Positions 25,521 to 38,553 of a stretch of DNA of 64,000 nt are shown piece by piece; position 1 is the first letter of the stretch, and the number at the start of each line of letters is the position of its first letter. This DNA comes from Xestospongia muta (taxonomy: Eukaryota; Porifera; Demospongiae; Haplosclerida; Petrosiidae), in assembly GCA_963693285.1 (NCBI GenBank), contig OY848928.1, forward strand, positions 2,418,501 through 2,482,500, given 5' to 3'. The position numbers and the translations under genes are program-made. The notes under the pieces were generated by a model. It made no database searches. It saw only the letters and a program-made list of their open reading frames with translations, and had not been told where the DNA came from.

Positions 25521-28500
25521 CTCTTTATTTTAGAGTTTTAACCTATTTAGACTACTTTATTAGTATATTTAAGACAGATAAACTTACTAAACTCTTTAGA
25601 TCAGCTTATTTAACCAGTTTTCACAGTTAATTTCTAATCTTTTTCAACTTTCAAAAAGCTCTAAACTCTTTATTTTAGAGTTTTAACCTATTTAGACTAC
25701 TTTATTAGTATATTTAAGACAGATAAACTTACTAAACTCTTTAGATCAGCTTATTTAACCGGTTTTCACAGTTAATTTCTAATCTTTTTCAACTTTCAAA
25801 AAGCTCTAAACTCTTTATTTTAGAGTTTTAACCTATTTAGACTACTTTATTAGTATATTTAAGACAGATAAACTTACTAAACTCTTTAGATCAGCTTATT
25901 TAACCAGTTTTCACAGTTAATTTCTAATCATTTTTAACTTTCAAAAAGCTCTAAACTCTTTATTTTAGAGTTTTAACCTATTTAGACTACCTTATTAATA
26001 TATTTAAGCCAGATAAACTTACTAAACTCTTTAGATCGGCTTATTTAACCAGTTTTCACAGTTAATTTCCAATCTTTTTTAACTTTCAAAAAGCTCTAAA
26101 CTCTTTATTTTAGAGTTTTAACCTATTTAGACTACTTTATTAGTATATTTAAGACAGATAAACTTACTAAACTCTTTAGATCAGCTTATTTAACCAGTTT
26201 TCACAGTTAATTTCTAATCATTTTTAACTTTCAAAAAGCTCTAAACTCTTTATTTTAGAGTTTTAACCTATTTAGACCACTTTATTAGTATATTTAAGAC
26301 AGATAAACTTACTAAACTCTTTAGATCAGCTTATTTAACCAGTTTTCACAGTTAATTTCTAATCTTTTTCAACTTTGAAAAAGCTCTTTACTCTTTATTT
26401 TAGAGTTTTAACCTATTTAGACTACTTTATTAGTATATTTAAGACAGATAAACTTACTAAACTCTTTAGATCAGCTTATTTAACCAGTTTTCACAGTTAA
26501 TTTCTAATCTTTTTTAACTTTCAAAAAGCTCTAAACTCTTTATTTTAGAGTTTTAACCTATTTAGACTACGTTATTAGTATATTTAAGACAGATAAACTT
26601 ACTAAACTCTTTAGAACAGCTTATTTAACCCGTTTTCACAGTTAATTTCTAATCTTTTTGAACTTTCAAAAAGCTCTAAACTCTTTATTTTAGAGTTTTA
26701 ACCTATTTAGACTACTTTATTAGTATATTTAAGACAGATAAACTTACTAAAGTCTTTAGATCAGCTTATTTAACCAGTTTTCACAGTTAATTTCTAATCT
26801 TTTTACCTTTAAAAAAGCTCTAAACTCTTTATTTTAGAGTTTTAACCTATTTAGACTACTTTATTAGTATATTTAAGACAGATAAACTTAATAAACTCTT
26901 TAGATCAGCTTATTTAACCAGTTTTCACAGTTAATTTCTAATCTTTTTCAACTTTTAAAAAGCTCTAAAATCTTTATTTTAGAGTTTTAACCTATTTAGA
27001 CTACTTTATTAGTATATTTAAGACAGATAAACTTACTAAACTCTTTCGATCAGCTTATTTAACTAGTTTTCACAGTTAATTTCTAATCTTTTTCAACTTT
27101 TAAAAAGCTCTAAAATCTTTATTTTAGAGTTTTAACCTATTTAGACTACTTTATTAGTATATTTAAGACAGATAAACTTACTAAACTCTTTAGATCAGCT
27201 TATTTAACCAGTTTTCACAGTTAATTTCTAATCATTTTTAACTTTCAAAAAGATCTAAACTCTTTATTTTAGAGTTTTATCCTATTTAGACTACTTTATT
27301 AGTATATTTAAGACAGATAAACCTACTAAACTCTTTAGATCAGCTTATTTAACCAGTTTTCACAGTTAATTCCTAATCTTTTTCAACTTTGAAAAAGCTC
27401 TAAACTCTTTATTTTAGAGTTTTAACCTATTTAGACTACTTTATTAGTATATTTAAGACAGATAAACTTACTAAACTCTTTAGATCAGTTTATTTAACCA
27501 GTTTTCACAGTTAATTTCTAATCTTTTTTACCTTTAAAAAAGCTCTAAACTCTTTATTTTAGAGTTTTAACCTATTTAGACTACTTTATTAGTATATTTA
27601 AGACAGATAAACTTACTAAACTCTTTAGATCAGCTTATTTAACCAGTTTTCACAGTTAATTTCTACTCTTTTTTACCTTTAAAAAAGCTCTAAACTCTTT
27701 ATTTTAGAGTTTTAACCTATTTAGACTACTTTATTAGTATATTTAAGACAGATAAACTTACTAAACTCTTTAGATCAGCTTATTTAACCAGTTTTCACAG
27801 TTAATTTCTAATCTTTTTCAACTTTCAAAAAGCTCTAAACTCTTTATTTTAGAGTTTTAACCTATTTAGACTACTTTATTAGTATATTTAAGACAGATAA
27901 ACTTACTAAACTCTTTAGATCAGCTTATTTAACCAGTTTTCACAGTTAATTTCTAATTTTTTTTAACTTTTAGAAAGCTCTAAATTCTTTATTTTAGAGT
28001 TTTAACCTATTTAGACTACTTTATTAGTATATTTAAGACACATAAACTTACTAAACTCTTAAATCAGCTTATTTAACCAGTTTTCACAGTTAATTTCTAA
28101 CTTTTTTTACCTTTAAAAAAGCTCTAAACTCTTTATTTTAGAGTTTTAACCTATTTAGACTACTTTATTAGTATATTTAAGACAGATAAACTTACTAAAC
28201 TCTTTAGATCAGTTTATTTAACCAGTTTTCACAGTTAATTTCTAATCTTTTTTACCTTTAAAAAAGCTCTAAACTCTTTATTTTAGAGTTTTAACCTATT
28301 TAGACTACTTTATTAGTATATTTAAGAGAGATAAACTTACTAAACTCTTTACATCAGCTTATTTAACCAGTTTTCACCGTTAATTTCTAATCTTTTTCAA
28401 CTTTGAAAAAGCTCTAAACTCTTTATTTTAGAGTTTTAACCTATTTAGACTACTTTATTAGTATATTTAAGACAGATAAACTTACTAAACTCTTTAGATC

Positions 28501-31500
28501 AGCTTATTTAACCAGTTTTCACAGTTAATTTCTAATTTTTTTAACTTTTAGAAAGCTCTAAACTCTTTATTTTAGAGTTTTAACCTATTTAGACTACTTT
28601 ATTAGTGTAATTAAGACAGAAAAACTTACTAAACTCTTTAGATCAGCTTATTTAACCAGTTTTCACAGTTAATTTCTAATCTTTTTCAACTTTTAAAAAG
28701 CTCTAAACTCTTTATTTTAGAGTTTTAACCTATTTAGACTACTTTATTAGTATATTTAAGACAGATAAACTTACTAAACTCTTTAGATCAGCTTATTTAA
28801 CCAGTTTTCACAGTTAATTTCTAATCATTTTTAACTTTCAAAAAGCTCTAAACTCTTTATTTTAGAGTTTTAACCTATTTAGACTACGTTATTAGTATAT
28901 TTAAGAGAGATAAACTTACTAAACTCTTTAGATCAGCTTATTTAACCAGTTTTCACAGTTAATTTCTAATATTTTTCAACTTTGAAAAAGCTCTAAACTC
29001 TTTATTTTAGAGTTTTAACCTATTTAGACTACTTTATTAGTATATTTAAGACAGAAAAACTTACTAAAGTCTTTAGATCAGCTTATTTAACCAGTTTTCA
29101 CAGTTAATTTCTAATCTTTTTTTCCTTTAAAAAAGCTCTAACCTCTTTATTTTAGAGTTTTAACCTATTTAGACTACTTTATTAGTATATTTAAGACAGA
29201 TAAACTTACTAAACTCTTTAGATCAGCTTATTTAACCAGTTTTCACAGTTAATTTCTAATCATTTTGAACTTTCAAAAAGCTCTAAACTCTTTATTTTAG
29301 AGTTTTAACCTATTTAGACTACTTTATTAGTATATTTAAGAGAGATAAACTTACTAAACTCTTTAGATCAGTTTATTTAACCAGTTTTCACAGTTACTTT
29401 CTAATCTTTTTTACCTTTAAAAAAGCTCTAAACTCTTTATTTTAGAGTTTTAACCTATTTAGACTACTTTATTAGTATATTTAAGACAGATAAACTTACT
29501 AAACTCTTTAGATCAGCTTATTTAACCAGTTTTCACAGTTAATTTCTAATCTTTTTCAACTTTTAAAAAGCTCTAAACTCTTTATTTTAGAGTTTTAACC
29601 TATTTAGACTACTTTATTAGTATATTTAAGACAGATAAACTTACTAAACTCTTTAGATCAGCTTATTTAACCAGTTTTCACAGTTAATTTCTAATCATTT
29701 TGAACTTTCAAAAAGCTCTAAACTCTTTATTTTAGAGTTTTAACCTATTTAGACTACTTTATTAGTATATTTAAGACAGATAAACTTACTAAACTCTTTA
29801 GATCAGCTTATTTAACCAGTTTTCACAGTTGATTTCTAATCATTTTTAACTTTCAAAAAGCTCTAAACTCTTTATTTTAGAGTTTTAACCTATTTAGACT
29901 ACTTTATTAGTATATTTAAGACAGATAAACTTACTAAACTCTTTAGATCAACTTGTTTAACCAGTTTTCACAGTTAATTTCTAATTTTTTTTACCTTTAA
30001 AAAAGCTCTAAACTCTTTATTTTAGAGTTTTAACCTATTTAGACTACTTTATTAGTATATTAAAGACAGATAAACTTACTAAACTATTTAGATCAATTTA
30101 TTTAACCAGTTTTCAGAGTTAATTTCTGTTCTTTTTTACCTTTAAAAAAGCTCTAAACTCTTTATTTTAGAGTTTTAACCTATTTAGACTACTTTATTAG
30201 TATATTTAAGACACATAAACTTACTAAACTCTTTAGATCAGCTTATTTAACCAGTTTTCACAGTTAATTTCCAATCTTTTTTAACTTTCAAAAAGCTCTA
30301 AACTCTTTATTTTAGAGTTTTAACCTATTTAGACTACTTTATTAGTATATTTAAGACAGATAAACTTACTAAACTCTTTAGATCAGCTTATTTAACCAGT
30401 TTTCACAGTTAATTTCTAATCTTTTTTAACTTTTAGAAAGCTCTAAACTCTTTATTTTAGAGTTTTAACCTATTTAGACTACTTTATTAGTATATTTAAG
30501 ACACATAAACTTACTAAACTCTTTAGATCAGCTTATTTAACCAGTTTTCACAGTTAATTTCTAATCTTTTTTAACTTTTAGAAAGCTCTAAACTCTTTAT
30601 TTTAGAGTTTTAACCTATTTAGACTACTTTATTAGTATATTTAAGACACATAAACTTACTAAACTCTTTAGATCAGCTTATTTAACCAGTTTTCACAGTT
30701 AATTTCTAATCTTTTTTAACATCAAAAAGCTCTAAACTCTTTATTTTTGGATTTTTAACCTATTTAGACTACTTTATTAGTATATTTAAGACAGATAAAC
30801 TTACTAAACTATTTAGATCAGCTTATTTAACCAGTTTTCACAGTTAATTTCCAATCTTTTTTAACTTTAAAAAAGCTCTAAACTCTTTATTTTAGAGTTT
30901 TAACCTATTTAGACTACCTTATTAGTATATTTAAGACAGATAAACTTACTAAACTCTTTAGATCGGCTTATTTAACCAGTTTTCACAGTTAATTTCCAAT
31001 CTTTTTAACTTTTAGAAAGCTCTAAACTCTTTATTTTAGAGTTTTAACCTATTTAGACTACTTTATTAGTATATTTAAGACACATAAAACTTACTAAACT
31101 CTTAAATCAGCTTATTTAACCAGTTTTCACAGTTAATTTCTAATTTTTTTACCTTTAAAAAAGCTCTAAACTCTTTATTTTAGAGTTTTAACCTATTTAG
31201 ACTACTTTATTAGTATATTTAAGACAGGTAAACTTACTAAACTCTTTAGATCAGCTTATTTAACCAGTTTTCACAGTTAATTTCTAATCTTTTTCAACTT
31301 TAAAAAAGCTCTAAACTCTTTATTTTAGAGTTTTAACCTATTTAGACTACTTTATTAGTATATTTAAGACAGATAAACTTACTAAAGTCTTTAGATCAGC
31401 TTATTTAACCAGTTTTCACAGTTAATTCCTAATCTTTTTCAACTTTCAAAAAGCTCTAAACTCTTTATTTTAGAGTTTTAACCTATTTAGACTACTTTAT

Positions 31501-34500
31501 TAGTATATTTAAGAGAGATAAACTTACTAAACTCTTTAGATCAGTTTATTTAACCAGTTTTCACAGTTACTTTCTAATCTTTTTTACCTTTAAAAAAGCT
31601 CTAAACTCTTTATTTTAGAGTTTTAACCTATTTAGACTACTTTATTAGTATATTTAAGACAGATAAACTTACTAAACTCTTTAGATCAGCTTATTTAACC
31701 AGTTTTCACAGTTAATTTCTAATCTTTTTCAACTTTTAAAAAGCTCTAAACTCTTTATTTTAGAGTTTTAACCTATTTAGACTACTTTATTAGTATATTT
31801 AAGATAGATAAACTTACTAAACTCTTTAGATCAGCTTATTTAACCAGTTTTCACAGTTAATTTCCAATCTTTTTTAACTTTCAAAAAGCTCTAAACTCTT
31901 TATTTTAGAGTTTTAACCTATTTAGACTACTTTATTAGTATATTTAAGACAGATAAACTTACTAAACTCTTTAGATCAGCTTATTTAACCAGTTTTCACA
32001 GTTAATTTCTAATCTTTTTTAACTTTTAGAAAGCTCTAAACTCTTTATTTTAGAGTTTTAACCTATTTAGACTACTTTATTAGTATATTTAAGACACATA
32101 AACTTACTAAACTCTTTAGATCAGCTTATTTAACCAGTTTTCACAGTTAATTTCTAATCTTTTTTAACTTTTAGAAAGCTCTAAACTCTTTATTTTAGAG
32201 TTTTAACCTATTTAGACTACTTTATTAGTATATTTAAGACACATAAACTTACTAAACTCTTTAGATCAGCTTATTTAACCAGTTTTCACAGTTAATTTCT
32301 AATCTTTTTTAACTTTCAAAAAGTTCTAAACTCTTTATTTTAGATTTTTAACCTATTTAGACTACTTTATTAGTATATTTAAGAGAGATAAACTTACTAA
32401 ACTATTTAGATCAGCTTATTTAACCAGTTTTCACAGTTAATTTCCAATCTTTTTTAACTTTCAAAAAGCTCTAAACTCTTTATTTTAGAGTTTTAACCTA
32501 TTTAGACTACCTTATTAGTATATTTAAGACAGATAAACTTACTAAACTCTTTAGATCGGCTTATTTAACCAGTTTTCACAGTTAATTTCCAATCTTTTTA
32601 ACTTTTAGAAAGCTCTAAACTCTTTATTTTAGAGTTTTAACCTATTTAGACTACTTTATTAGTATATTTAAGACACATAAAACTTACTAAACTCTTAAAT
32701 CAGCTTATTTAACCTGTTTTCACAGTTAATTTCTAATTTTTTTTACCTTTAAAAAAGCTCTAAACTCTTTATTTTAGAGTTTTAACCTATTTAGACTACT
32801 TTATTAGTATATTTAAGACAGGTAAACTTACTAAACTCTTTAGATCAGCTTATTTAACCAGTTTTCACAGTTAATTCCTAATCTTTTTCAACTTTCAAAA
32901 AGCTCTAAACTCTTTATTTTAGAGTTTTAACCTATTTAGACTACTTTATTAGTATATTTAAGAGAGATAAACTTACTAAACTCTTTAGATCAGTTTATTT
33001 AACCAGTTTTCACAGTTACTTTCTAATTTTTTTTACCTTTAAAAAAGCTCTAAACTCTTTATTTTAGAGTTTTAACCTATTTAGACTACTTTATTAGTAT
33101 ATTAAAGACAGATAAACTTACTAAACTATTTAGATCAATTTATTTAACCAGTTTTCAGAGTTAATTTCTGTTCTTTTTTACCTTTAAAAAAGCTCTAAAC
33201 TCTTTATTTTAGAGTTTTAACCTATTTAGACTACTTTATTAGTATATTTAAGATAGATAAACTTACTAAACTCTTTAGATCAGCTTATTTAACCAGTTTT
33301 CACAGTTAATTTCTAATCTTTTTTAACTTTCAAAAAGCTCTAAACTCTTTATTTTAGAGTTTTAACCTATTTAGACTACTTTATTAGTATATTTAAGACA
33401 GATAAACTTACTAAACTCTTTAGATCAGCTTATTTAACCAGTTTTCACAGTTAATTTCTAATCTTTTTTAACTTTTAGAAAGCTCTAAACTCTTTATTTT
33501 AGAGTTTTAACCTATTTAGACTACTTTATTAGTATATTTAAGACACATAAACTTACTAAACTCTTTAGATCAGCTTATTTAACCAGTTTTCACAGTTAAT
33601 TTCTAATCTTTTTTAACTTTTAGAAAGCTCTAAACTCTTTATTTTAGAGTTTTAACCTATTTAGACTACTTTATTAGTATATTTAAGACACATAAACTTA
33701 CTAAACTCTTTAGATCAGCTTATTTAACCAGTTTTCACAGTTAATTTCTAATCTTTTTTAACTTTCAAAAAGCTCTAAACTCTTTATTTTAGATTTTTAA
33801 CCTATTTAGACTACTTTATTAGTATATTTAAGACAGATAAACTTACTAAACTATTTAGATCAGCTTATTTAACCAGTTTTCACAGTTAATTTCCAATCTT
33901 TTTTAACTTTCAAAAAGCTCTAAACTCTTTATTTTAGAGTTTTAACCTATTTAGACTACCTTATTAGTATATTTAAGACAGATAAACTTACTAAACTCTT
34001 TAGATCGGCTTATTTAACCAGTTTTCACAGTTAATTTCCAATCTTTTTAACTTTTAGAAAGCTCTAAACTCTTTATTTTAGAGTTTTAACCTATTTAGAC
34101 TACTTTATTAGTATATTTAAGACACATAAAACTTACTAAACTCTTAAATCAGCTTATTTAACCAGTTTTCACAGTTAATTTTAATTTTTTTTACCTTTAA
34201 AAAAGCTCTAAACTCTTTATTTTAGAGTTTTAACCTATTTAGACTACTTTATTAGTATATTTAAGACAGATAAACTTACTAAACTCTTTAGATCAGCTTA
34301 TTTAACCAGTTTTCACAGTTAATTTCTAATCTTTTTCAACTTTAAAAAAGCTCTAAACTCTTTATTTTAGAGTTTTAACCTATTTAGACTACTTTATTAG
34401 TATATTTAAGACAGATAAACTTACTAAAGTCTTTAGATCAGCTTATTTAACCAGTTTTCACAGTTAATTCCTAATCTTTTTCAACTTTCAAAAAGCTCTA

Positions 34501-34929
34501 AACTCTTTATTTTAGAGTTTTAACCTATTTAGACTACTTTATTAGTATATTTAAGAGAGATAAACTTACTAAACTCTTTAGATCAGTTTATTTAACCAGT
34601 TTTCACAGTTAATTTCTAATCTTTTTTACCTTTAAAAAAGCTCTAAACTCTTTATTTTAGAGTTTTAACCTATTTAGACTACTTTATTAGTATATTTAAG
34701 ACAGATAAACTTACTAAACTCTTTAGATCAGCTTATTTAACCAGTTTTCACAGTTAATTTCTAATCTTTTTCAACTTTTAAAAAGCTCTAAACTCTTTAT
34801 TTTAGAGTTTTAACCTATTTAGACTACTTTATTAGTATATTTAAGACAGATAAACTTACTAAACTCTTTAGATCAGCTTATTTAACCAGTTTTCACAGTT
34901 AATTTCTAATCATTTTTAACTTTCAAAAA

Positions 34930-37900
34930 GCTCTAAACTCTTTATTTTAGAGTTTTAACCTATTTAGACTACTTTATTAGTATATTTAAGACAGATAAAC
35001 TTACTAAACTCTTTAGATCAACTTGTTTAACCAGTTTTCACAGTTAATTTCTAATTTTTTTTACCTTTAAAAAAGCTCTAAACTCTTTATTTTAGAGTTT
35101 TAACCTATTTAGACTACTTTATTAGTATATTAAAGACAGATAAACTTACTAAACTATTTAGATCAATTTATTTAACCAGTTTTCAGAGTTAATTTCTGTT
35201 CTTTTTTACCTTTAAAAAAGCTCTAAACTCTTTATTTTAGAGTTTTAACCTATTTAGACTACTTTATTAGTATATTTAAGATAGATAAACTTACTAAACT
35301 CTTTAGATCAGCTTATTTAACCAGTTTTCACAGTTAATTTCCAATCTTTTTTAACTTTCAAAAAGCTCTAAACTCTTTATTTTAGAGTTTTAACCTATTT
35401 AGACTACTTTATTAGTATATTTAAGACAGATAAACTTACTAAACTCTTTAGATCAGCTTATTTAACCAGTTTTCACAGTTAATTTCTAATCTTTTTTAAC
35501 TTTTAGAAAGCTCTAAACTCTTTATTTTAGAGTTTTAACCTATTTAGACTACTTTATTAGTATATTTAAGACACATAAACTTACTAAACTCTTTAGATCA
35601 GCTTATTTAACCAGTTTTCACAGTTAATTTCTAATCTTTTTTAACTTTTAGAAAGCTCTAAACTCTTTATTTTAGAGTTTTAACCTATTTAGACTACTTT
35701 ATTAGTATATTTAAGACACATAAACTTACTAAACTCTTTAGATCAGCTTATTTAACCAGTTTTCACAGTTAATTTCTAATCTTTTTTAACTTTCAAAAAG
35801 CTCTAAACTCTTTATTTTAGATTTTTAACCTATTTAGACTACTTTATTAGTATATTTAAGACAGATAAACTTACTAAACTATTTAGATCAGCTTATTTAA
35901 CCAGTTTTCACAGTTAATTTCCAATCTTTTTTAACTTTCAAAAAGCTCTAAACTCTTTATTTTAGAGTTTTAACCTATTTAGACTACCTTATTAGTATAT
36001 TTAAGACAGATAAACTTACTAAACTCTTTAGATCGGCTTATTTAACCAGTTTTCACAGTTAATTTCCAATCTTTTTAACTTTTAGAAAGCTCTAAACTCT
36101 TTATTTTAGAGTTTTAACCTATTTAGACTACTTTATTAGTATATTTAAGACACATAAAACTTACTAAACTCTTAAATCAGCTTATTTAAACAGTTTTCAC
36201 AGTTAATTTCTAATGTTTTTTAACTTTAAAAAAGCTCTAAACTCTTTATTTTAGAGTTTTAACCTATTTAGACTACTTTATTAGTATATTTAAGACAGGT
36301 AAACTTACTAAACTCTTTAGATCAGCTTATTTAACCAGTTTTCACAGTTAATTTCTAATCTTTTTCAACTTTAAAAAAGCTCTAAACTCTTTATTTTAGA
36401 GTTTTAACCTATTTAGACTACTTTATTAGTATATTTAAGACAGATAAACTTACTAAAGTCTTTAGATCAGCTTATTTAACCAGTTTTCACAGTTAATTCC
36501 TAATCTTTTTCAACTTTCAAAAAGCTCTAAACTCTTTATTTTAGAGTTTTAACCTATTTAGACTACTTTATTAGTATATTTAAGAGAGATAAACTTACTA
36601 AACTCTTTAGATCAGTTTATTTAACCAGTTTTCACAGTTACTTTCTAATCTTTTTTACCTTTAAAAAAGCTCTAAACTCTTTATTTTAGAGTTTTAACCT
36701 ATTTAGACTACTTTATTAGTATATTTAAGACAGATAAACTTACTAAACTCTTTAGATCAGCTTATTTAACCAGTTTTCACAGTTAATTTCTAATCTTTTT
36801 CAACTTTTAAAAAGCTCTAAACTCTTTATTTTAGAGTTTTAACCTATTTAGACTACTTTATTAGTATATTTAAGACAGATAAACTTACTAAACTCTTTAG
36901 ATCAGCTTATTTAACCAGTTTTCACAGTTAATTTCCAATCATTTTTAACTTTCAAAAAGCTCTAAACTCTTTATTTTAGAGTTTTAACCCCTTTAGACTA
37001 CTTTATTAGTATATTTAAGACAGATAAACTTACTAAACTCTTTAGATCAGCTTATTTAACCAGTTTTCACAGTTGATTTCTAATCATTTTTAACTTTCAA
37101 AAAGCTCTAAACTCTTTATTTTAGAGTTTTAACCTATTTAGACTACTTTATTAGTATATTTAAGACAGATAAACTTACTAAACTCTTTAGATCAACTTGT
37201 TTAACCAGTTTTCACAGTTAATTTCTAATTTTTTTTACCTTTAAAAAAGCTCTAAACTCTTTATTTTAGAGTTTTAACCTATTTAGACTACTTTATTAGT
37301 ATATTAAAGACAGATAAACTTACTAAACTATTTAGATCAATTTATTTAACCAGTTTTCAGAGTTAATTTCTGTTCTTTTTTACCTTTAAAAAAGCTCTAA
37401 ACTCTTTATTTTAGAGTTTTAACCTATTTAGACTACTTTATTAGTATATTTAAGATAGATAAACTTACTAAACTCTTTAGATCAGCTTATTTAACCAGTT
37501 TTCACAGTTAATTTCCAATCTTTTTTAACTTTCAAAAAGCTCTAAACTCTTTATTTTAGAGTTTTAACCTATTTAGACTACTTTATTAGTATATTTAAGA
37601 CAGATAAACTTACTAAACTCTTTAGATCAGCTTATTTAACCAGTTTTCACAGTTAATTTCTAATCTTTTTTAACTTTTAGAAAGCTCTAAACTCTTTATT
37701 TTAGAGTTTTAACCTATTTAGACTACTTTATTAGTATATTTAAGACACATAAACTTACTAAACTCTTTAGATCAGCTTATTTAACCAGTTTTCACAGTTA
37801 ATTTCTAATCTTTTTTAACTTTTAGAAAGCTCTAAACTCTTTATTTTAGAGTTTTAACCTATTTAGACTACTTTATTAGTATATTTAAGACACATAAACT

Positions 37901-38553
37901 TACTAAACTCTTTAGATCAGCTTATTTAACCAGTTTTCACAGTTAATTTCTAATCTTTTTTAACTTTCAAAAAGCTCTAAACTCTTTATTTTAGATTTTT
38001 AACCTATTTAGACTACTTTATTAGTATATTTAAGACAGATAAACTTACTAAACTATTTAGATCAGCTTATTTAACCAGTTTTCACAGTTAATTTCCAATC
38101 TTTTTTAACTTTCAAAAAGCTCTAAACTCTTTATTTTAGAGTTTTAACCTATTTAGACTACCTTATTAGTATATTTAAGACAGATAAACTTACTAAACTC
38201 TTTAGATCGGCTTATTTAACCAGTTTTCACAGTTAATTTCCAATCTTTTTTAACATTCAAAAAGCTCTAAACTCTTTATTTTAGAGTTTTAACCTATTTA
38301 GACTACTTTATTAGTATATTTAAGACAGATAAACTTACTAAACTCTTTAGATCAGCTTATTTAACCAGTTTTCACAGTTAATTTCTAATCTTTTTCAACT
38401 TTCAAAAAGCTCTAAACTCTTTATTTTAGAGTTTTAACCTATTTAGACTACTTTATTAGTATATTTAAGACAGATAAACTTACTAAACTCTTTAGATCAG
38501 CTTATTTAACCGGTTTTCACAGTTAATTTCTAATCTTTTTTAACTTTCAAAAA
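34930..38553 (+). repeat. 25-monomer higher-order repeat, unit B copy 1
   Basis: Counterpart of 12,190-15,813 at offset 22,740. CTGTT markers lie at 35,196 and 37,370, and AACCCCTTT near 36,986. It is followed directly by copy 2 at 38,554-42,177. It lacks the GACTAATAAAC change seen near 14,279, reading GACAGATAAAC at the matching place. Confidence 0.85.

Larger units (their letters stand above)
5652..29261 (+). repeat. Giant higher-order repeat, unit A (~163 monomers, 23.6 kb)
   Basis: This stretch is followed directly by a second copy (29,262-51,857). Matching landmarks are: CTGTT monomers at 6,806/30,126, 10,427/33,168, 12,456/35,196, 14,630/37,370, 16,080/38,820, 18,254/40,994, 22,748/45,199 and 24,777/47,373; the CPG-marker AACCC at 20,696/43,002 and 26,627/49,223; a truncated monomer at 25,490/48,086; TTTAGACCAC near 26,275/48,871; and TTAGTGTAATTAAG near 28,606/51,202. 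The offset steps from 23,320 to 22,741, 22,740, 22,306, 22,451 and finally 22,596, each large step a whole number of monomers. The start is placed where unit B first aligns after two missing monomers are allowed for, so it may be a few hundred bp off. Confidence 0.88.
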
